DNA of 33,811 nt. Origin: JBEKZD01 sp050013395. GTDB taxonomy: Bacteria > Verrucomicrobiota > Verrucomicrobiia > Palsa-1439. The notes under the pieces were generated by a model. The model had not been told where the DNA came from. It did not search any database and saw only the letters and a list, made by a program, of their open reading frames with translations. This document shows positions 19,993 to 29,800 of the stretch, one piece after another. Position numbers and translations under genes: made by a program. Within the stretch, counting starts at the first letter, position 1. Each line of letters starts with the position of its first letter. The stretch spans positions 1 through 33,811 of the forward strand of contig JBEKFI010000016.1 in the NCBI GenBank assembly GCA_050013395.1, in the 5' to 3' direction.

Positions 19993-22473
19993 TCAGTACA
20001 AGAGCATGTGTTCGACCCGGATCTTGCGAATCCGGTCCTCCACGAGCGGCTTCAACTCGGGGCATGACTCGAGAAGCTTCTGATAGAGCGTGATGGCATC
20101 GCGCCATTGCTGTTGCTGCTCTTTGATGTCCGCCGCGGCTCGTCCCGCTTTGCATGACCAGAAACGTTCGGGCGGCTCGTTGGTATCAGGCGCAACGTTC
20201 TGCTCATACACGGGCTTTATGTAGAACTGCAGCGCGTCGTCGAGTTTGCCTGCCTTTTCGTAGGACTGCCCGATCTTGAACAGCAGTTGGTTGCGCATGC
20301 AGGCGTCGTGGGCACAGTCCAACGCTTTGCGATAACTGGCAATGGCGTCATCGAGGCGATTCAGAGTGAACTGGCAATCCCCTTTGCGGCCTTGCGCTTC
20401 GCAGAGAAGGTGGCAGTCTGGAAATTCTTTGACCAAATTGTCAAACACCAGCAACGCGTTATCAAACTGGCCGAGTTCCGTGAGCGCATCGCCCTCCCCA
20501 AACCGCGCGTCGCAGCGCAAGGATGAATTGGGGAACTTCTTCAGCAAACCCTCGAACAAGTCAATGGAGTTTGTGTAGTCCTGGCGGGAATATGCTGCTC
20601 TCGCGGCAAAATACTGCGCCTTATCAGCCAATTGGCTGGTCGGATACTTCTCCACGACGAACTGAAATTGTTCCTGCACCTTTATATAATTCTTCTGCTT
20701 CTGATAGTAGTCGGCAATCCAGAACTGGATGTCCGGCGCGAATGGCGATTGAGCATATTTCGCCAGGAAATCCGTGAAATCAGCAACCGTCTTCTCCGCC
20801 TGTCCCTTTTGCGCGTAGCACCAGCCGCGATGGTAAAACGCCTCCTGCGCCAGCGGTGAGTCCAAGCCACCCGCCATGAGCTTGTCAAATTCCGCCGACG
20901 CCTGATCATATTTCCCTTCGCGATGATACGATTCACCAATCGCCAGCGCGGCGTTCTTCGCCCAATCGCTTTGAGGGAACTTGCTTACCACTTCGCCGAG
21001 TGCCGTCCGCGCGTCGTCTTCTTTGCCCAGTTCAACCGCGATCTGTCCGCTCATAAACTGCGCCTCGGGTGCAAACTCGCTCGTTGGGTATTGTTTCACC
21101 AGCGACTCGAAGGTTGCGGTCGCAGCCTCGGCATTCCGCAATCGGTGATAGGCTTCGCCGAGTTGAAACATGGCGCGGTCGAGCAGTTTCGTGGTGGGAT
21201 ACGTGCCCATGAGCCGCTGGTAACTCGCCACCGCGTCGGCATACTGGCCGAGCGCGAACTGCGCGTCCGCCACCTTGAACAATGCCTCCGACGCCACGGC
21301 CGGATCCTTCGCCAGTGTGAACGCCTGTTGGAAATATTTCAGCGCGTCGGCGGTTTGATTGAGTTTCCACGCGCACCAACCCGCGTTGAAGTTTGCCTTC
21401 GGCTGCAAGACGCTCTCTGGATAGTTGGTGGTCAGGTTGGCGTACTCAGACAACGCAGCGGCAAATTCGTCATGGCCGAAGAGCAAATCCGCAATTGCCG
21501 TTTGCACCTCATCCGCCAAGGGATCGCTGGGGTGTGCTTTGAGGAATTCCTTCAGCTTGGCCACGCCGTCGGCGAGCTTGCCGCCGCACAGGTAGGCGTC
21601 GCCGAGCTTGAGCATCGCGTCGCGCTTGAGTTGTCCGCTCTGCGCATTGTTCAACGCGGAGGAAAATGCCTCCGCCGCGCTGTCGAATTTCTCGGTGTCC
21701 CAGTAAACCCAGCCTGCTGCATACCATGCTTCGGCAGCCAACTGCGCGTCCACGGGTTTGTTGGACTTCGACTTGAACGCGTCGGTCACCACCGCGTACG
21801 CTTTCAGCGCGTCATCGTACTGTTTGCGTTGCGCCAGCGATTTGCCCAGCCAGTAGAACGCGCGATAAAACGCCCGCGTGTTCGGGAACTTTTTCGTCAG
21901 GCCACCGAACACCGCGTCGGCCTCGGGAAATTTTCCCTGCGCGAGATAAATCTGGCCGCGCAACAGTTCCGCTTCCGGCGCCAACTCGCCCTTCAAGCCG
22001 AGTCTTTTCAGTTGCTCCAGCGATGTGCTGGCGGCATCGAACTGGTTTTGCTTGAACTGGACGAACGCCAGTCCGTAGAGCGCCTGCGCCCGATACGGGC
22101 TGCGTGGGAACTTCTCGACCACCTCCTCGTACCGCGCCGCCGCCTCGGCAAATTTCCCGTCGCGCGCCAACGCTTCCGCAAGCCAGAACCGAAAACTGTC
22201 GGGCCGCTTGTCCGGCCACTTTGTCAGCGCATCCTGTAGCGTCCGCACAGCCTCTGGCGATTTCCCCTGATTCAACTGCGCTTCCGCCAACAACAGTTGC
22301 GCGCCGTCGGCGCGGTCTGAGTGTGGGAATTTTTCCAGGAACTCGCTGAACTGCCGCCCCGCGACGTCGTAAATCTTGTCGTTCAACGCCGCCTCCGCCA
22401 CGCGATACAGACGATTCTCCTCCGCCGTTGCGGCGACAAACACCAACGCCAGAATGATCCAATACCTCCTCAT
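19993..22473 (-). CDS. Exported TPR-repeat protein (Tol/outer-membrane type)
   Basis: Predicted 826-residue protein with a signal peptide (MRRYWIILALVFVAATAEE) followed almost entirely by tetratricopeptide repeats. Examples are FSEFLEKFPHSDRADGAQLL, YEEVVEKFPRSPYRAQALYG, FESLVKQYPTSEFAPEAQFM and FEGLLKKFPNSSLRCDARFG; the recurrent K-[FY]-P-x-S turn is typical of YbgF/CpoB- and BamD-like repeats. It ends in an Arg/Lys-containing helix, PLVEDRIRKIRVEHMLLY. The ATG at 22473 has AAGGGA upstream and starts the signal peptide; the frame is open to 22521. Located just before exbB, it is probably the periplasmic scaffold of that complex. Confidence 0.88.
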   Translation of the reverse strand: MRRYWIILALVFVAATAEENRLYRVAEAALNDKIYDVAGRQFSEFLEKFPHSDRADGAQLLLAEAQLNQGKSPEAVRTLQDALTKWPDKRPDSFRFWLAEALARDGKFAEAAARYEEVVEKFPRSPYRAQALYGLAFVQFKQNQFDAASTSLEQLKRLGLKGELAPEAELLRGQIYLAQGKFPEADAVFGGLTKKFPNTRAFYRAFYWLGKSLAQRKQYDDALKAYAVVTDAFKSKSNKPVDAQLAAEAWYAAGWVYWDTEKFDSAAEAFSSALNNAQSGQLKRDAMLKLGDAYLCGGKLADGVAKLKEFLKAHPSDPLADEVQTAIADLLFGHDEFAAALSEYANLTTNYPESVLQPKANFNAGWCAWKLNQTADALKYFQQAFTLAKDPAVASEALFKVADAQFALGQYADAVASYQRLMGTYPTTKLLDRAMFQLGEAYHRLRNAEAATATFESLVKQYPTSEFAPEAQFMSGQIAVELGKEDDARTALGEVVSKFPQSDWAKNAALAIGESYHREGKYDQASAEFDKLMAGGLDSPLAQEAFYHRGWCYAQKGQAEKTVADFTDFLAKYAQSPFAPDIQFWIADYYQKQKNYIKVQEQFQFVVEKYPTSQLADKAQYFAARAAYSRQDYTNSIDLFEGLLKKFPNSSLRCDARFGEGDALTELGQFDNALLVFDNLVKEFPDCHLLCEAQGRKGDCQFTLNRLDDAIASYRKALDCAHDACMRNQLLFKIGQSYEKAGKLDDALQFYIKPVYEQNVAPDTNEPPERFWSCKAGRAAADIKEQQQQWRDAITLYQKLLESCPELKPLVEDRIRKIRVEHMLLY

Positions 22474-22681
22474 GCAAATCCCTTGGACGGCAATAGTGTC
22501 AGAATCTTCACCACCCGGCAAGCACGACTCTTGCGTAGAACTGTGACGAAGATCGCTTTGTTTGCCGATGTCATAGGATTATGGTGTGACTTGTGCAGAC
22601 CATCGGCGATGGTTCAACTCGCCTGGTTCTCAACCAATGGTGGGGACGTCAGGCCGCAGTTGACCCGCTGATTGGCTCGAT

Positions 22682-23052
22682 CTACGGCACCAGCCGCACA
22701 CGGTAGAAACGGGCCGGAACGTTGGTTGACCCGCCGATATCCAAGTCGTCAGTCGTCGTGTCGCCACTGCCCGAGAGATGATTAGTCCGCTGATGTCGAT
22801 GAAGTTGGTGGTGTAGCCGCCGCCCGCATCGCCTGCGGTGGCTTGCACCGCGTTGGTGCGGCCACCGGCTGTTGTCCAAATGATGACCACGTCGTTGCTT
22901 TGTTGCGCGATGGAGATGATCCGCAGCGTCGAGGCGCTCTTGGTCGGATCGGTTCCCGCCAGAAACTCATTGGTGGTGCTCATCCCGTCCCCGTCAGGAT
23001 CTGCTCAAGGCGTCCCACCATGGGTCGGACTGCCGCTGAAACTCGCCACAAC
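22682..23052 (-). pseudogene. Decayed C-terminal remnant of a giant surface protein
   Basis: Minus-strand reading starts with a PKD-like VVASFSGSPTHGGTP, hits an in-frame TGA (23005-23007), then continues ADPDGDGMSTTNEFLAGTDP, LRIISIAQQSNDVVIIWTTA, GYTTNFIDIS. A one-base loss near 22776 shifts the frame, after which SGSGDTTTDDLDIGG and FYRVRLVP finish at a TAG at 22682. The same blocks in the same order close the giant gene at 23880-24530 (FSASPTNGVAP, ADPDGDGQNNLTEFLAGTDP, WTTAGGRTNAVQATAG, YYRIRLVP). The PKD core is missing. It is a broken tandem relative, not a coding gene. Confidence 0.85.
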
Positions 23053-23053
23053 T

Positions 23054-23075
23054 GGCTGATCGCCCGCGATCAGCC
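23054..23075 (-). terminator. Perfect 10-bp hairpin, probable terminator of the PEP-CTERM gene
   Basis: GGCTGATCGC-CC-GCGATCAGCC is a perfect inverted repeat, 38 bases beyond the PEP-CTERM stop on the minus strand. It lacks a clear T-tract, so termination is inferred from strength and position. Confidence 0.5.
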
Positions 23076-23112
23076 TGACCTATCTCTCGTTGTTTGGTTG
23101 TTCGCCTTCACC

Positions 23113-23661
23113 TCACGACCGCGAGTTGCCGTCCTTCTTAGTCCGCTTCCGCATCATCAGCAACCCGCCGAACGTTGCGGCCACCACCGCCCAAGTGGAC
23201 GGCTCTGGCACGACACGCAAGTATCCCGTGCCATCGGTAAAACCGGTCGCTGCCTGGACGGTCATAAGCTCAATCGAATGCTCCCCCGCTTCCAAGAGAA
23301 ATGTTCCAGAACTCCAGCGTGGATCGGCAAAGGCGGCATCGGGAGTGTTGGTCCACGAGCCGTCGTCGGTTGGAACAGATGTCAGACCGAGGGAAACGCC
23401 GAAGTCGAGCACCTGAAACCGATCTCCGTCTATGTGTGCATCCGTCACATCGAGCTGAACCAGAGAAACGGCGGTGAACGTGAACGCTCCGTCGCTATTG
23501 GTTGGGCTAATGGAGAGGTGCCAGTTGAATTGCTGCCAGCCACCGCCAATCGTCAGCGGCGGGTCTGCAGCGATGACACCATTGCTGGTCTGACCCGACC
23601 CGATTGAGACAATGCTGCCAAACAACGTGCAGATGAGGACGAGTGATTTGCTGAAGTTCAT
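23113..23661 (-). CDS. PEP-CTERM sorting-domain exported protein
   Basis: Predicted 182-residue protein with a signal peptide (MNFSKSLVLICTLFGSIVSI), a beta-rich middle (residues about 35-150), and a textbook C-terminal PEP-CTERM signal: VPEPSTWAVVAATFGGLLMM followed by RKRTKKDGN. That signal is recognised by an EpsH/exosortase, which cleaves at PEP and releases or attaches the protein at the cell surface. No exosortase gene is in the window. AAGGGAG stands eight bases before the ATG, and a TTGACA box lies about 130 bases upstream. The passenger domain matches nothing I recognise. Confidence 0.88.
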   Translation of the reverse strand: MNFSKSLVLICTLFGSIVSIGSGQTSNGVIAADPPLTIGGGWQQFNWHLSISPTNSDGAFTFTAVSLVQLDVTDAHIDGDRFQVLDFGVSLGLTSVPTDDGSWTNTPDAAFADPRWSSGTFLLEAGEHSIELMTVQAATGFTDGTGYLRVVPEPSTWAVVAATFGGLLMMRKRTKKDGNSRS

Positions 23662-23765
23662 CGAATTTCTCCCTTATGTTAGTCGGGCAACCGACACTGC
23701 CCTTTCGATGTTCCCAGTTCGATGGCTCCCGATAGCGCCCCACCTGCGCCTCGCAGTACTTCTTT

Positions 23766-23794
23766 CTTTATCCAAAGTTGCGAGAGATGTCAAG
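23766..23794 (-). promoter_or_regulatory. Candidate promoter of the PEP-CTERM gene
   Basis: On the minus strand a consensus -35 TTGACA (23794-23789) is followed after 17 bases by TAAAGA (23771-23766), three of six matches; shifting by two gives GATAAA with 15-base spacing. It lies in the 218-bp gap between the giant gene stop and this gene, so the gene is probably transcribed separately. Confidence 0.4.
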
Positions 23795-23879
23795 CGTAGA
23801 TTGACGTTTCCCACGCGGTTCGTTTGTCCATTTATCGACTCTCGCATCACGGCTGCGCTGCTGTATCTTGCCTTTCCAG

Positions 23880-26800
23880 TCACGGCACCAATCGAATGCG
23901 GTAGTAGCGGGCCGGGGCGTTGGTCGCCCCGCCGACATCGACATAGTTGGTGGTCGTGTCGCCGTTGCCCAAGATGATGATCGGTCCGCTGATGTCGATG
24001 AAGTTGGTGGTGTAACCGACCTCCACATCCCCTGCCGTCGCCTGCACCGCGTTGGTCCGGCCTCCTGCTGTCGTCCATGCGACGCGCACATTGTCGCCTT
24101 CCTGCGTGACGCCAATGATGCGCAACCCAGACATGCTGTTGGTCGGGTCAGTGCCCGCCAGGAACTCCGTCAGGTTGTTCTGGCCGTCACCGTCCGGATC
24201 CGCATCTGCCGCCGCCTGCAGACACGTGGTGCAGCCGAAATACTGCTGCTGCCAGCTCTGGAACGGAGTCAGCACCCTGATGTAATTCGGCCGGGTATTG
24301 GTACGGTCACCTCCGGGCCCGCTGACTACCAGAGTCACCGTATAGGTGCCGGCGGCGTAGGTGCGAACCAAGTTCGTCGCCGTGGTGTCGAGAGTGCTGC
24401 TGTCACCAAAATCCCAGTGCCGATTGGTGATCGTGCCGGTCGAGGTATCAGTGAACGTCACCGCCAAGGGCGCCACACCATTGGTCGGACTGGCGCTGAA
24501 ACCGGCCGCAAGCGGCTCAGCAGTCAGAAGTGCGGCCTGGCCTGCCGTCTCGGGGTTCGATCCACCCCAGTACGCTGTCAAGAACAGCAGAGTCAAGGTG
24601 CCCCCACCCCCAGGCATCTTCCACGCATCGCCGCCGTCGATGCCGACCTGGTCGGTGTATTTCCCGTAGAAAGTGATGCCGAGAGTGTTGGAAGACAGGG
24701 TTAATGACGGGAACCAATACAACTGCAGTTCCTGACCCGGAGCGATCCCATTCGTGTAGGACACAACCGTTTCACCGCACAACACACCACCGAGCTGCCC
24801 CAAACAGTCCACGGAGTCTCTCAGGTCCCACAAGCCGACAATCTTGTCATCCGTTCCCCAAGTGGCGCCGAGACTCAATGGAAAACCCGGCTGCGGATCC
24901 ACGAACCCGTTGTTCCCCGTATCGACCACCAGCACGGCGACGCTGCTGGTCGGCGCCGGCTCCCCCGATCCGTCTTGAAGATTCGCCGCTCCAATGTCGA
25001 TGGTCGTGGGCGCGAGCGCCACGTTCAGCTTCACCTGCCCAGCGGTGTTGGTGTCGATCGTGTACATGTAATTGTAATTGGTGGGCGCCGTGCCGATCGT
25101 CAGCCCGTTGTACGCCAACGTGCCGCCGCAGGTAACCAGCGTGTACACGCCGGCGCTGAACCCGCCCGCGTCGTTGATGTTGAGCGTGCCGCCCAATGTC
25201 AGATTACTGCTCACCGCCGTCAGATCGCTGTTGGTGCCCAACTCATATTCCAGCACTGCCGCGTTGCTCACCACCAGATCGTTCAGGAACGTCAACGTGC
25301 CGACCGAACTGCCCGGAGACAAGCTCGAACCGTCCGCCAAGATTAAATTGCCTTGGACCGTGCCGCCGCCCTTCAGGGTCTGGCCGCTCACCAGTGTCAT
25401 GCTCCCGCCCGTACGCCCGCTGACATCCAGCGTCGCGCCGCTGGCGATGTCGATGCTCGCGGTATTCGTGATCAGCCCGGTGCCTGTGACTTTCAACGTG
25501 CCATTGCTGACCGTCGTCCCGCCGCTGTAGCTGTTGGTGCCGCTGAGGATCAATGTGCCGCTGCCGGTCTTGGTGATCGGGTTGGCGCCGCTGATCGGCC
25601 CGCTCACCTGCAACGTGCCGTTGCCGGTCACCGCCCAGGTGTTGGTTCCGCCCAGCAGCACCGGCGCCGAGACCGTGTACGTGAAGTCGCTGGCAACGTT
25701 GCTGGCAACCGTGATCCCGTTGGTGATCGTCAGGTTCGCTCCGCCGGAGGCGGTGACGAAGAAGTCGGCGGACCGATAGAATGCGATATGCCCCACCGTG
25801 CGGCTGACGTTGTCCACCATGGCCGTGACCCCGGCAGTGCCGAAGATCACGCTGTTGCCGTGATCAGGAATGCCCACGGGGTCCCAGTTCGTGGCCTCCG
25901 ACCAGTTCCCACTGACATTGGCATTGGTCCAGATGGCAACGGAGGAAACCGTGATCAGGTTCGAGGCGACCAGCGTTTCCGTGCCGTAAACATTGGAGAT
26001 TATCAAACCGACCGAGAACGTGCCCACGTTCGTGTAGGTGTGGCTGGGATTTGTCCCGCTGCTGACACCGCCGTCGCCGAAATTCCACAACCGATTGGTA
26101 ATCGACGACCCCGTCGAGTTGTCGGTGAAGCTCACCGTGAGGGGCACCAGACCATTGGTCGGGCTGGCTTGGATGCGCCAGTAGGAAATATTGTTGGTCG
26201 GATCCATACCCGCCAGAAACTCCGTCAGGTTGTCTTGGCCGTCACCATCGGCGTCGTCCTGCGGGCGGGAGTTGTCGCTTGCCTGGCCTGTCGGATGGCC
26301 GAAGTACTGCAGCATCCAACAGTCCGGAATGCCATCGCCATCCGTATCGACGGTGGAGGTGTTTGCGCTGGCGGTATTCGAATAGGGGGAATCACCGGCC
26401 GCATTGTAGGCGCCAACGCGGTAGAAATACGTCTGGCCGCACGTCACTCCGGTGTCTGAATACGCCGTCACATTGGAGCTGACGCTGGAGATTTCACTCC
26501 ACGGACCACCGGACGAAATGGCGCGCTCGATCCTGAAGCCATCTTCGTCATTGGATTTGTCCGTCCAACTCAGATTGATCTGATTAGTGGACACTACCGT
26601 TGCCGTCAGACCCGACGGTGCCGCGGGAGGTGCCTGCAGAGTGGTGCCGCTGGCTTGGTTGCTGTAGTCTGAATCCCCCCCCGCATTGTACGCCCGCAGG
26701 CGGTACCAGTACTTCGTGTTCGCCGACAGCCCCGCGTTGCTGTAGGTGGTGACGTTCGCACCCACCGTCGCAATTTGTGTCCAAGTGCCCGGACTGCCGC

Positions 26801-29800
26801 CGTTGTCCGGCGCGCGCTCGATCAGGAACCCGTCCTCGTTGTCGGCGTTGTCCGTCCAACTCAGATCAATCTCGCTGGCGGACACCGCCGTGGCCGTGAG
26901 CGCGGATGGGGCGTTGGGAGTGGGAATGCACGCCAACGCGAGACTGTACCCCTCACCGGCGGCGATGGCGACCACATTGCTCAGTCCAGCGGGCGGCATC
27001 GCTTCGCCGTAGCCATTGCTCCCCCAGCCGACGAGGGTGCCGTCACTCTTGACGGCCAGACTGTGGTAGATACCGGCAGCGATTGCCACAACATTGCTCA
27101 GTCCCGATGGCGGCGTTGCTGCACCCTCGCTATTGTCGCCCCAAGCGACGACCGTGCCGCCGCTCTTCAGTGCCAGACTGTGGTAACCACCCGCGACGAT
27201 AGCCACCACCCCGGTCAGCCCCGCCGGCGGAGTTGCTTGGCCGTAGTTGTTGTAACTCCAGCCGACGACGGTACCGTCACTCTTTAACGCCAGGCTGTGG
27301 CCGAACCCTCCGGCGGCGATGGCTATCACCCCTCTTAGCCCCGCCGGCGGAATCGCTTGGCCGTAGTTGTTGTAACCCCAGTGGACCACGGTACCGTCAC
27401 TCTTTAACGCCAAGCTGTAGTAGTTGCCAGCGGCGATGGCCACAACCCCGGCCAGCCCCGCCGGGGGATTCGTTTGGCCGTAGTTGTTCAAACCCCAGCC
27501 GACGACGGTGCCGTCGCTCTTCAGCGCCAGACTGTGGTATCTGCCCGCGGCGATGGCCACAACCTCGGCCAGCCCCGCCGGGGGATTCGTTTGGCCGTAG
27601 TTGTTCAAACCCCAGCCGACGACGGTGCCGTCACTCTTCAATGCCAGACCGTGCCAAGCACCAGCGGCGATAGCCATGACGTTGCTCACTCCCGATGGCG
27701 GCGTCGTTTGACCGTAGCTGTTATCACCCCAGCCGACCACGGATGTGGGACATCGAGCCAGCGTCCCGGCGCTTGCCACGTTGGAGAAATCCGAGTCGCC
27801 TCCGGCATTGTACGCCCGCACCCGATAGTAATAGGTCGTGTTGGGGAACAGCCCGGTGCTGCGATAAACCGTGGTGTTGGGCAACACCTGCGCAATCTGG
27901 GTGAAGTTGGTTCCGTCAGCGGAACGCTCGATCTTGAAGCCATCGTCGTTGTTGGCGTTGTCCGTCCAACTCAGATCAATTTCGCTGGCCGACATTGCTA
28001 TCGCCGTCAGGCCCGACGGCGCCGCTGGGGGTAGAGGGATGGTTGCGCTGGCTTGGTTGCTGTAGGGTGAATTCCCAATAGCATTGTACGCTCTCACGCT
28101 ATACCAGTATGTCGTGTTCGGCGTGCGTCCGGAGTCGGTGTAGCTGGTGACGTTCGCACCAACCGTCGCAATTTGCGTCCACGCTCCCGGACTACCGCCG
28201 CTGTCTGGCGCCCGCTCGATCTTGAAGCCGGCCTCGTTGTTGGCGTTGTCCGTCCAACTCAGATTGATCTGGCTGGGCGAAACGGCGGTCGCTGTGAGGG
28301 CAGATGGGGCGTTGGGAGGACACGCCCATGTCAACGCCAGACTGTGCTGATAAGCGGCGGCGATAGCCACCGCACCGCTCAGGCCGGCCGGCGGCGTCCG
28401 TTGACCGTTGCTGTTATCGCCCCATCCGACGACGGTGCCGTCGCCCTTCAGCGCCAAACTGTGCTCGCTACCGGCGGCGATCGCCACGACCCCGGTCAGC
28501 CCGGTGGGTGGTGTCGCTCCGCCGTTGCCGTTGTAGCCCCAGCCGACCACGGTACCGTCGCTCTTTAACGCCAGATTGTGGAAGTTGCCTGCGGCGATAG
28601 CGACCACCCCTGTCAGCCCCGCCGGCGGCGTCACTTGGCCAGGCGGGTTTCCACCCCAGGCGACCACGGTGCCGTCGCTCTTCAGCGCCAGACTGTGGGC
28701 CACACCGCCGGCGATGGCCACCACACCGTTCAGGCCGGCCGGCGGTGGCACTTGGCCGTAACCGTCAAAGCCCCAGCCGACGACGGTACCGTCACTCTTC
28801 AGCGCCAGACTGTGGCCCCCACCGGCGGCGATGGCCACCACACCGCTCAGGCCGGCCGGCGGCGTCGCTTGGCCGCTGGCGTTGTTGCCCCAGCCGACGA
28901 CGGTGCCGTCGCTCTTCAATGCCAGACTGTGGCTACCGCCTGCGGCGATAGCGACGACCCCATCGAGCCCTGACGGCGGCGTTGCTTGACCGAGGTCGTT
29001 CCGGCCCCAGCCGACGACCGTGCCATCGCTCTTCAGTGCCAGACTGTGCCATGCATTAGCAGCGATGGCCACCACTCCGGTCATCCCTGCTGGCGGCGTC
29101 CGTTGACCGAAGAGGTTGTCTCCCCAGCCGACGATGGCCGTGAGGCATATGACTGGCGTGTTGGCGCTTGCCACGTTGGAGAAATCGGAGTTACCTCCAG
29201 AATTGTAGGCGCGCACCCGATAGTAATAGGTCGTGCCGGGCCAAAGCCCGGTGCTTCGATAACTCGTCGTGTTGGGCAACACCTGCGCAATCTGCATCCA
29301 CGTATTACTGGGCGAGGTCGCCCGCTCGATCTTGAAACCGTCCTCGTCAGGTGAATTGTCGATCCACGACAGATTGATCTGACTCGACGAGACGACAGTC
29401 GCTGTGAGGGCAGATGGAGCGTTGGGACCAGAAATGCACGTCAATACCAAGCTGTGCCAGCCACCGGCGGCGACGGCTACGACGTTGCTCAGTCCCGAAG
29501 GTGGTGTCGATTCTCCGTAACCATTGTCGCCCCAGCCGACCACTGTGCCGTCGCTCTTTAAGGCCAAGTTGTGCCAGTCGTTAGCGGCGATGGCCACTAC
29601 ATTGGAAAGTCCTGCTGGCGGCGTCGCTGCACCGCTGCTGTTGTCACCCCAGGCGACAACTGTACCGTCGCTCTTCAGCGCCACACTGTGGTTGGCTCCA
29701 GCAGCGACCGCCACTACGTTGCTCAGACCCGCTGGCGGCTTCGACTGACCGCTGCTATTTCCGCCCCAACCGACTACCGTACCGTCGCTCTTGAGCGCGA

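Noticed and set aside
20923..22239. Plus-strand open frame of 438 codons
   Set aside because: Antisense shadow of the TPR gene; composition is Arg/Leu/Val-rich and without motifs.
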